A stretch of DNA of 7,102 bases from Chloroflexota bacterium (GTDB lineage: Bacteria; Chloroflexota; Anaerolineae; Aggregatilineales; Aggregatilineaceae): positions 1-7,102 of the forward strand of contig JACRBK010000194.1 in assembly GCA_016234525.1 (NCBI GenBank). The letters run 5' to 3'. Shown here in pieces: positions 1 to 5,096 of the stretch. Each line of letters begins with the position of its first letter. Within the stretch, counting starts at the first letter, position 1. The notes beneath the pieces were generated by a model that did no database searches, was not told the DNA's origin, and saw nothing but the letters and a program-made list of their open reading frames with translations. Position numbers and translations under genes: made by a program.

Positions 1-33
1 CTATGCACTTTTACTAATTAATCTGGTCATGCG

Positions 34-291
34 GATTTACCCCTATCCTCCCAGCCCCCTTTCCCCGCTACGCAGAGAAAGGGGGAGAAAGGTCGGCTGC
101 GGCAGGGGGATGAGGTCACTTTTGACTTCTCCCCTCAGCATAACCGGATTATTTTCTCAAAGTGCATTGCCCTACCCTGGGCGACGCGGCGCCTCGCCCC
201 TACAAAATCAACATGGACTGACCCCACCCCTTCTCCCCCTTTCTCTGCGCAGCGGGTGGGGACAGAGGGGGCGGGGGGTGAGGGGTAAATC
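34..291. repeat. 258-bp element with long imperfect terminal inverted repeats (MITE-like or palindromic dispersed repeat)
   Basis: Both ends read GATTTACCCCT inward (left at 34-44, right as its complement ending at 291). The arms stay alignable with small gaps for about 55-60 bp, up to a shared core: 64-83 in one orientation and 237-256 in the other, 19 of 20 bases identical. The right half (about 179-291) has a second, diverged copy at 6391-6498, and a 31-base piece (193-223) recurs at 2783-2813. There is no ORF of transposase type inside and I see no clear target-site duplication. The element begins 12 bp beyond the hydrolase stop codon, so its hairpins (57-63 with 77-83; 222-229 with 254-261) may also end that transcript. 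Positions 1-33 hold nothing I recognise. Confidence 0.7.
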
Positions 292-303
292 TTGGGCGTG
301 GGC

Positions 304-1752
304 TTATTCCCCTTTCAAAACCGCTGCGCTCTCGAAGATCGGCCCGGCGAGCGCGTCCCACACCAGGCTCATTTCACTCGAATCGCTGTTGGTCAACAAG
401 ATCAGCCCCAGGCCAAGATTCCGGTTGATCCCGATATTGGTCGCCACGCCAGGATCGCCGCCGCTGTGCCCGGCTTCGCCCGGTTTGTCACCGAGCGCCC
501 AGAACCAACCCTGATAAGGATCGGCAGTGGGGATTTGAGGTTGCATCATGGCGTCAATCGTCTCCGGCTGCAAAATGCGCACGCCGTCTAACTCGCCACC
601 GTTCAGAATCGTTGCCAAAAAGCGCCCCAGATCGTTCGCGCTGGACCGAAGCTGTCCATCCGGCCAGGTGGGATAGCCATAATGATCCAGGGCCGTCTCC
701 CCATTTTCATAGGGGATCGCGATGATGCTCACGTCGGGGAAGTCCGCCAGATGCCAATGAGTATTCGTCATGCCCAGCGGCCCGAACAGGTGCGCGTCGG
801 CGTAATCATCCAGCGGCGTGCCGGTGATCATCTCCATCATATAACCCGCCAGCGCCGCGCCCACGTTGCTATATTCTGCGACTTCGCCGGGCATCCAGTC
901 CGCGAAATTCTCGTCCGCGTCGTACCATTCGCCGCCCGCTGTCAGATACCCTTCCAAAAAGTCGCCCAATGCAATCGGGGAATCGCCTGGGGTGTACATC
1001 GCGTTATAAATCTCCCAGTTATCCAGCAGGCCGGAGGTATGTGTGGCGAGGTGGCGCAGCGTGATCACTTCGCCGTCAGTGTGCGGGTTATCCACCTGGA
1101 AAGGCAGCAGGTCATTGACGGGCATATCCAGGTCAAAACCAGCTTCTTCCCAGGCCATCATCAGCGAGGTTCCGGTAAAAACTTTGGTGACAGAGGCCAG
1201 CATAAACGGCGTATCGGGTGTGACGGACAGCCCCTTGTCTACATCGGCGAAGCCATAACCGCCGCTCCAGATCACCCCTTGCGGCCCGACAATCGCCACT
1301 GCCATACCGGGGATGCTGCTCTGATCGAACACTTCGCTGATCAACGTCTCCACATCGTCTAATGAGGTGATCGTCTCCACCGAAATATCGAAGGCGTGCA
1401 TTGTGCAGACTTCATCCAGCGACTCATAATATTCTGCTTCGGCGGCTACTTCATCGCCCTGCCAGATCACCAGTATTTCATCGTCCTCAGCGAGTTCGAG
1501 GGTATAGACGACGACGCCGTTTTCAAACACCTCGTCGCCGTCCAGTTCCAGTTCCATCATCGGAGTGCAGCCATCCTGGCCGGGCGCCAGGATTTCTACC
1601 AGATCACCTTCGATATTCAGCACCACGAAGCCATCTTCGACAAACCATACGCCGTCAAATTCCGACTCATCTTGCGCCCGGCTGTAGACTGCCGGAGATA
1701 GACTGATCACGATGATCACGAGCAGGACCGCGCCTCTTAATAGATGTTTCAT
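304..1752 (-). CDS. Exported serine hydrolase, beta-lactamase (class C / PBP4*-like) family
   Basis: A 482-residue protein with an N-terminal signal peptide: KR-containing n-region, hydrophobic stretch about 8-20, possible cleavage after SRA near residue 26. Residues about 30-125 form an acidic, probably beta-rich extra domain with two cysteines (C62, C116). The catalytic domain (about 130-475) has all three active-site elements of the serine beta-lactamase/transpeptidase fold: SVTK at 187-190 (nucleophile S187, K190), YSN at 294-296, and HSGG at 429-432 in the KTG position. The family signature LRHLATHTSGL is at 232-242. Members include esterases, D-aminopeptidases and carboxypeptidases, so the substrate cannot be named; HxG instead of KTG argues against a classical beta-lactamase. 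The ATG is supported by GAGGAT about 9 bases upstream and by the signal peptide. It lies downstream of the sigma gene on the same strand but beyond a terminator, so it is probably transcribed separately. Confidence 0.9.
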   Translation of the reverse strand: MKHLLRGAVLLVIIVISLSPAVYSRAQDESEFDGVWFVEDGFVVLNIEGDLVEILAPGQDGCTPMMELELDGDEVFENGVVVYTLELAEDDEILVIWQGDEVAAEAEYYESLDEVCTMHAFDISVETITSLDDVETLISEVFDQSSIPGMAVAIVGPQGVIWSGGYGFADVDKGLSVTPDTPFMLASVTKVFTGTSLMMAWEEAGFDLDMPVNDLLPFQVDNPHTDGEVITLRHLATHTSGLLDNWEIYNAMYTPGDSPIALGDFLEGYLTAGGEWYDADENFADWMPGEVAEYSNVGAALAGYMMEMITGTPLDDYADAHLFGPLGMTNTHWHLADFPDVSIIAIPYENGETALDHYGYPTWPDGQLRSSANDLGRFLATILNGGELDGVRILQPETIDAMMQPQIPTADPYQGWFWALGDKPGEAGHSGGDPGVATNIGINRNLGLGLILLTNSDSSEMSLVWDALAGPIFESAAVLKGE

Positions 1753-1798
1753 CAGGTATTATCCTCATGGATCAACACGAACGAGACATGCAGTATTC

Positions 1799-1825
1799 TA
1801 CGCTTTGGTTGTGCCAGGGGTTGCA
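1799..1825 (-). promoter_or_regulatory. Candidate ECF-sigma promoter for the serine hydrolase
   Basis: Read on the minus strand, TGCAAC (1825-1820) is followed after 17 bases by CGTA (1802-1799). This resembles the general ECF pattern of an AAC-containing -35 and a CGT-type -10, for example TGAAAC-N16/17-CGTA of Bacillus SigW. It lies about 50 bases upstream of the hydrolase ATG. A housekeeping -10-like TAGAAT overlaps it but has no convincing -35. The specificity of this sigma factor is unknown, so the site is a hypothesis. Confidence 0.35.
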
Positions 1826-1838
1826 CCAGGGGGAAAAC

Positions 1839-1877
1839 AAACGTCCCCTCTACAATAGGATCATAGAGGGGGCGTTT
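1839..1877 (-). terminator. Intrinsic terminator after the sigma factor gene
   Basis: Arms 1839-1852 and 1864-1877 pair over 14 bp with a single G-U wobble and an 11-base loop. On the minus strand the stem is preceded by an A-rich stretch and ends in TTT followed by G and TTTT, 24 bases beyond the sigma stop codon. On the plus strand it is followed by a T-rich tract (1885-1896), so it could act in both directions. Confidence 0.75.
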
Positions 1878-1900
1878 TCAGTGATTTTTATTTTTTATGC

Positions 1901-2440
1901 CTACTCATTCCATGCCTGAAGTGAATTGCGCAGAATGTTTCTGGCGCGATGAAGACGGCTTTTGACGGTCGCCACCGTTAGTCCCAATCGGTATGCCACT
2001 TCCGGCGAGGTAAGTTCCTCAATATCTCGCATGATTAACACCTGGCGGTAGGTCACAGGAAGCTGGGCCAGCGCGCAGATAACATCCTGCTTTAAAAGAG
2101 CCAGCCGTTCAGGGTTTGAGTCGATTAGATCGAACTGCGAGAAATCGTCAACCGTGTCTTCGTGCAGTTTGAGGTGTAGGAAGCGGTAGCAGTGGTTACG
2201 AACGATGCGGAACAGCCACGAGACAAAGGCCGAAGTAACGCGCAGGGTCCCGATCTTCTGCGCCGCGATCCATAAGGTTTCCTGCACGGCATCTTCAACA
2301 TCTTCGGGCGTGGCGCAATACTTTTGTGCGAAGCGCGTGACAGTAGGGTGGAACTGATGCAATACTTGTTCGATTGCATCAGTATCCCCCGCACAGGCAG
2401 CCTGAATGAGTTCGGAGTCGTGCTGACTTTTTGTATTCAT
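1901..2440 (-). CDS. ECF-type RNA polymerase sigma factor
   Basis: A 179-residue protein when started at the ATG at 2440. Sigma-70 region 2 spans about residues 20-92, with the core-binding PEDVEDAVQETLWIAA (45-60) and the aromatic/basic stretch FVSWLFRIVRNHCYRFLHL (72-90) expected for -10 recognition. Region 4 spans about 113-172, with LPVTYRQVLIMRDIEELTSPEVAYRLG and the helix-turn-helix TVATVKSRLHRAR (155-167). Regions 1 and 3 are absent, as in ECF sigma factors; length is normal. An in-frame TTG at 2485 would add 15 residues overlapping the upstream gene and has no good ribosome site, so I prefer ATG. No strong Shine-Dalgarno precedes this ATG; only 10 bases separate it from the upstream stop, which suggests translational coupling. 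No zinc-binding or other recognisable anti-sigma gene is adjacent. The exact ECF group cannot be told by eye. Confidence 0.93.
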   Translation of the reverse strand: MNTKSQHDSELIQAACAGDTDAIEQVLHQFHPTVTRFAQKYCATPEDVEDAVQETLWIAAQKIGTLRVTSAFVSWLFRIVRNHCYRFLHLKLHEDTVDDFSQFDLIDSNPERLALLKQDVICALAQLPVTYRQVLIMRDIEELTSPEVAYRLGLTVATVKSRLHRARNILRNSLQAWNE

Positions 2441-2450
2441 ACCAGGCTGA

Positions 2451-2681
2451 TCAGCGTGTTTCCTTCTGTTTAAGCTTACGTCCAACCATCGCGCACGCTG
2501 GACACCACCCGATGAAGCCTGTCACCATGATGAAGACTGCCGTGCTGATCAGGAGTACCGTTACCACCACTGCATCAGCGCTTCCGGCAGAAAGTCTCCA
2601 TAATCCTACAATGATGAGCGCAATACCACTAATGACACGCCCAATCCGCTCGATAGTGGGTACATTTTTCGGGTAAAACAT
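2451..2681 (-). CDS. Small two-helix membrane protein, DUF2892 (YgaP-TM-like)
   Basis: A 76-residue protein. It opens with KNVPTIERIGRVISGIALI, the usual start of DUF2892 proteins (an N-terminal NxxxxER followed by a first helix). Two predicted membrane helices lie at about 13-30 and 37-57, followed by GWCPACAMVGRKL (58-70) and a basic tail. Family members usually have a G-x-CP motif near the end of helix 2; here it is CPAC, a CxxC that could form a disulfide or bind metal (inference). An upstream in-frame ATG at 2750 would add 23 residues of non-family sequence. The ATG at 2681 has GAGGATAAGG 8 bases upstream and matches the family start, so I chose it. The stop lies 10 bases before the sigma factor ATG, so the two are almost certainly co-transcribed. 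Function in the family is unknown. Confidence 0.8.
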   Translation of the reverse strand: MFYPKNVPTIERIGRVISGIALIIVGLWRLSAGSADAVVVTVLLISTAVFIMVTGFIGWCPACAMVGRKLKQKETR

Positions 2682-2709
2682 GGGTTTGACCTTATCCTCT
2701 GTTGAAAAC

Positions 2710-2715
2710 GTTATA
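2710..2715 (-). promoter_or_regulatory. Possible -10 element of the DUF2892-sigma operon
   Basis: The minus strand reads TATAAC here, 28 bases before the DUF2892 ATG. The best -35 match, TTGCCG, is 19 bases further upstream, which is long. A weak candidate. Confidence 0.3.
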
Positions 2716-2782
2716 CCTGTAAGAGCAGAGGAGACGGCAAATGGATTCACGAGTCTTAAAACGGGCGCTGGTTAAGAGCGAC

Positions 2783-2813
2783 CTCATCCCTACAAGGTCA
2801 AGCTGGACTGACC
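2783..2813. repeat. Fragment of the dispersed repeat also found at 193-223
   Basis: 25 of 31 positions match 193-223 without gaps, including the shared TGGACTGACC at the end and CCCTACAA near the start. It lies between the sigma operon promoter region and the helicase terminator. It looks like a decayed copy of the central part of the first repeat element. Confidence 0.55.
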
Positions 2814-2832
2814 ACTTGTTGTACGCCAACAA

Positions 2833-2860
2833 AAAGAGCGTGATGATAGTCACGCTCTTT
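2833..2860 (-). terminator. Intrinsic terminator of the DEAD-box helicase gene
   Basis: A perfect 11-bp stem (2833-2843 with 2850-2860) with a 6-base loop (TGATAG). It lies 41 bases past the helicase stop and gives TTTTT on the minus strand. The plus strand also has a T-rich stretch downstream (2863-2873), so it may be bidirectional. Confidence 0.8.
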
Positions 2861-2873
2861 GAATTTGTTTTTT

Positions 2874-2902
2874 CTGAAAGCTGAAAGCTGACGGCTGACC
2901 GC
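2874..2902. repeat. Heptamer tandem array (GCTGANN x4), touching the helicase stop codon
   Basis: Four consecutive 7-base units on the plus strand: (T)CTGAAA with its first base changed, GCTGAAA, GCTGACG and GCTGACC, followed by GC. The last base overlaps the helicase stop codon. A matching four-unit array in the opposite orientation lies at 4771-4800, so the two bracket the helicase gene and its promoter. Confidence 0.7.
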
Positions 2903-4641
2903 TATTTCGAGCGGCGTTCGGCGCGGACCAGCTTGAGAACTTGCCCGCGAATTTTGCCGTCTTTCATGGCGTGTAACACAGCGTCGGCGTGCGCTTCCGG
3001 CACATCCAGGTAGGTTTCGGACTGGCGAATGTCAATCGCGCCAATCGATTTGCCGGGGATGTTGGCGGCGCTGGCGATGGTATAGACCACATCACCGGGG
3101 CGAATCCCGCTCGTATGGCCGAGATTCATGCACAGACTGACCATACCCGCTTCGTGTCCCAGGCGATCCCGTTTGCTACTGCGCGGGCGCGGCTGATCCC
3201 CATTGGCGGACTCGCGGCGATCCGGGCGGCGATCTGAACCACGATCTGAGCGGCGATCTCCACCACGTTCGTCACGGCGATCAAAACGGCGTTCGTCGCG
3301 GCGCTGTGACGGTTCTTTGAATTCTTTGATCAGATTGATGTCTTCCAGCGGGCGCTGCGCTTCGTGCGCGCGCAGCAGCCGGATCGCGGCGGCGGCGATC
3401 AGATCGGGCGAGTAACCCATCTCGTTCAGTTCTTCGAGCAGCGCGCCTTCCTGGTCAAATTCACCAGCATTCGCCTGATCGAGCAGCATCGAGAGGAACT
3501 GCGCATGACGGCGCGCCAACACGGCATCCCGGCTGGGCAGTTCGCCGCGCACAATCGGCTTGTGGATATATTCTTCGATGCGTCGCAACGCATGACGCTG
3601 GGCGGGCGTGATGATCGTGATCGCTTCGCCGCTCTGCCCGGCGCGGGCGGTGCGCCCGATGCGATGTACATATTCAATCGAAAGCTGCGGGATGTCGAAG
3701 TTGATGACGTGTGACACGTCGGGAATGTCCACCCCGCGCGCGACCACGTCTGTCGCGACCAAAATCGTCAGTTGGCCGTGACGGAAGCGGGCGAGGATAC
3801 GCTCGCGCTCCGCCTGGGGCAGGTCGCCGTGAATCGCTTCGGCAGGGTAGCCGCGCGCAATCAACGTTTCGGCCAGTTCCCCGGCTCCCGCTTTGGTGCG
3901 GGCGAAGATCAGCGTATTCTTCAGGTCTTCGACTTCCAACAGGCGGCTGAGCGCGGCGATCTTTTCGCTCTCGCGCACCATATAAAAACGCTGGGTCACA
4001 TTCTCGACAGTGACAGTTTCGGGCGCGACGGCCACGACCAGCGGATTATGCATATAATTGCCCGCCAACCGCCGGATCGCTTCGGGCAGCGTGGCTGAAA
4101 ACAGCGTGGTTTGGCGCGTCTGCGCGTCCGTCTCGCTGAGGATCGTCTCGACATCTTCGATAAAGCCCATCTTGAGCATTTCGTCGGCTTCATCCAACAC
4201 CACGAAGCGCACGCCGCTGAGATCAAGCGCGCCCTGGCGGATCAAGTCGAGCGTGCGGCCCGGCGTGCCGACCACTACCTGCACGCCTTTTTCCAACCGG
4301 CGTACCTGGCGTTCGTAAGGCTGCCCGCCGTAGATCGGCAGCACACGCACGCCCAACCGGCTGCCATAACGGTGAATCGCTTCCGCCGTCTGGATCGCCA
4401 GTTCGCGCGTGGGGGTGAGGATCAGCGCCTGCAACCCATGCAGATCAAGGTGGTGCAAAATGGGCAAGCTGAACGCCGCCGTTTTGCCGGTTCCGGTCTG
4501 GGCCTGCCCGATCACGTCGCGCCCTTCAAGCAGGTGCGGAATAGCGGCGGACTGAATGGGGGTCGGGGCGATGTAACCGAGATCGGTCACGGTAGCTAAC
4601 AGTTCTGGGGTCAACCCCAGGGTTTCAAACGACGGATTCAT
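2902..4641 (-). CDS. deaD: DEAD-box ATP-dependent RNA helicase with DbpA-type RNA-binding domain (CsdA/DeaD-like)
   Basis: A 579-residue cytoplasmic RNA helicase that unwinds short RNA duplexes with ATP. All core motifs are present: upstream F5 and Q-motif APTPIQ (25-30), motif I AQTGTGKT (47-54), Ia PTREL (77-81), Ib TPGR (126-129), II DEAD (150-153), III SAT (182-184), IV LIFART (244-249), V ATDVVARGVD (296-305) and VI HRIGRTARAG (326-335). After a helical region (about 360-440), an Arg/Asp-rich linker (about 446-478) leads to a C-terminal RRM-like DbpA domain (about 498-575). This order and length fit the CsdA/DeaD/CshA group, which acts in ribosome assembly, mRNA decay and cold adaptation. 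The exact orthologue is uncertain, so the symbol is by family. The ATG has AGGGAG 5 bases upstream. It appears monocistronic, with its own promoter, leader and terminator. Confidence 0.96.
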   Translation of the reverse strand: MNPSFETLGLTPELLATVTDLGYIAPTPIQSAAIPHLLEGRDVIGQAQTGTGKTAAFSLPILHHLDLHGLQALILTPTRELAIQTAEAIHRYGSRLGVRVLPIYGGQPYERQVRRLEKGVQVVVGTPGRTLDLIRQGALDLSGVRFVVLDEADEMLKMGFIEDVETILSETDAQTRQTTLFSATLPEAIRRLAGNYMHNPLVVAVAPETVTVENVTQRFYMVRESEKIAALSRLLEVEDLKNTLIFARTKAGAGELAETLIARGYPAEAIHGDLPQAERERILARFRHGQLTILVATDVVARGVDIPDVSHVINFDIPQLSIEYVHRIGRTARAGQSGEAITIITPAQRHALRRIEEYIHKPIVRGELPSRDAVLARRHAQFLSMLLDQANAGEFDQEGALLEELNEMGYSPDLIAAAAIRLLRAHEAQRPLEDINLIKEFKEPSQRRDERRFDRRDERGGDRRSDRGSDRRPDRRESANGDQPRPRSSKRDRLGHEAGMVSLCMNLGHTSGIRPGDVVYTIASAANIPGKSIGAIDIRQSETYLDVPEAHADAVLHAMKDGKIRGQVLKLVRAERRSK

Positions 4642-4660
4642 GCTTACTCCCTAAGACAAC

Positions 4661-4693
4661 AAAAAACCTACCGCGCGTCGGAATTGGGGTAGG
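4661..4693 (-). promoter_or_regulatory. Terminator-like hairpin in the helicase leader (possible attenuator)
   Basis: On the minus strand CCTACC (4693-4688) pairs with GGTAGG (4672-4667) across a 15-base loop and is followed at once by TTTTTT (4666-4661). It lies between the predicted helicase promoter and its ribosome site. The 6-bp stem is short for a terminator, so premature termination or attenuation is only a possibility. Confidence 0.35.
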
Positions 4694-4728
4694 GTCAGTA
4701 CGTGATTCGTGTTCGCAAAAACTGGATA

Positions 4729-4756
4729 AGTATAACGGATCGCGGCGTAATTACAA
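4729..4756 (-). promoter_or_regulatory. Probable sigma-70-type promoter of the helicase gene
   Basis: The minus strand reads TTGTAA (4756-4751), a 16-base spacer and TATACT (4734-4729). The -35 matches the consensus at 4 of 6 and the -10 at 5 of 6. This would give an untranslated leader of about 80 bases before the ATG. Confidence 0.5.
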
Positions 4757-4770
4757 GGGGGAAAAAAACG

Positions 4771-4800
4771 GCGGTCAGCGATCAGCCGTCAGCCGTCAGC
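4771..4800. repeat. Heptamer tandem array (GCTGANN x4), inverted relative to 2874-2902
   Basis: Read on the minus strand the units are GCTGACG, GCTGACG, GCTGATC and GCTGACC, followed by GC. The unit length, number and terminal GC match the array at the helicase stop, in opposite orientation. There are no spacers, so it is not CRISPR-like. Confidence 0.7.
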
Positions 4801-4803
4801 AAA

Positions 4804-4821
4804 AGCGGCCTCACCCCCTGC
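4804..4821. repeat. 18-bp repeat, left copy (inverted partner at 6559-6576)
   Basis: AGCGGCCTCACCCCCTGC here is exactly the reverse complement of 6559-6576. The two copies flank the TIR-FGE gene. Confidence 0.7.
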
Positions 4822-4851
4822 GAGTTAGTCCAGGGCGTTTTTGCCGCCGTC

Positions 4852-4981
4852 GCCGGGCGCTCAAGCGTCCCGGCTATAAAAAAGCGGGTAAGCCCACTGA
4901 AGGGGCTGTTACGGCTAGTTTTCAGCGCCTTTAGTGCGCTTCCAGGCTTTTTCTCATAGCCGCAGGGCTTGAGCCTGCGGC
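4852..4981. repeat. Cluster of three stem-loops in the divergent intergenic region
   Basis: Hairpin 1 (4852-4874) pairs GCCGGG and CGCT with AGCG and CCCGGC around a one-base bulge. Hairpin 2 pairs 4895-4908 with 4923-4936 (12 Watson-Crick pairs, one G-U, one mismatch). Hairpin 3 pairs 4959-4966 with 4974-4981 (8 perfect bp, 7-base loop). Hairpin 1 on the minus strand and hairpin 3 on the plus strand both carry CTTGAGC at the apex, so they are probably members of one palindromic repeat family. I see no gene in 4642-5096. A structured RNA is possible but unproven. Confidence 0.55.
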
Positions 4982-5022
4982 GGCGACAGTATCCGGACTC
5001 TGCCCATCTCTCCGTTCTCAGT

Positions 5023-5028
5023 TATAAT
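5023..5028 (+). promoter_or_regulatory. -10-like TATAAT upstream of the TIR-FGE gene
   Basis: A perfect TATAAT lies 68 bases before the start codon. No acceptable -35 is present at 16-18 bases upstream, so the promoter is either extended by other factors or the match is fortuitous. Confidence 0.4.
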
Positions 5029-5096
5029 AATTACACTGCGCTGTTAAGGATTCGCGGCGCGGAATCTTCTCACTACGGCGGACGGACGAGATCACG

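Noticed and set aside
29..514. 161-codon open frame on the plus strand
   Set aside because: It runs through the low-complexity inverted repeat and into the antisense of the hydrolase; proline/serine-rich translation with no family resemblance.
682..1362. 226-codon plus-strand open frame opposite the hydrolase
   Set aside because: Antisense shadow of a well-supported gene; His/Arg-rich composition without domain motifs.
304..1752. True class C beta-lactamase (resistance gene)
   Set aside because: The third motif is HSGG rather than KTG and the protein has an extra N-terminal domain; this fits the broad esterase/peptidase group better.
2441..2485. TTG start giving a 194-residue sigma factor
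   Set aside because: The extra 15 residues overlap the upstream gene, do not look like sigma sequence, and no ribosome site precedes the TTG.
2682..2750. Upstream ATG giving a 99-residue DUF2892 protein
   Set aside because: The family begins near the ATG at 2681, which also has a strong ribosome site; the extra segment overlaps the likely promoter.
4111..4599. 162-codon plus-strand open frame opposite the helicase
   Set aside because: Antisense shadow of conserved helicase motifs; no ribosome site or family features.
4771..4800. Heptamer array as a CRISPR-like repeat
   Set aside because: Units are contiguous, 7 bases long and without spacers.
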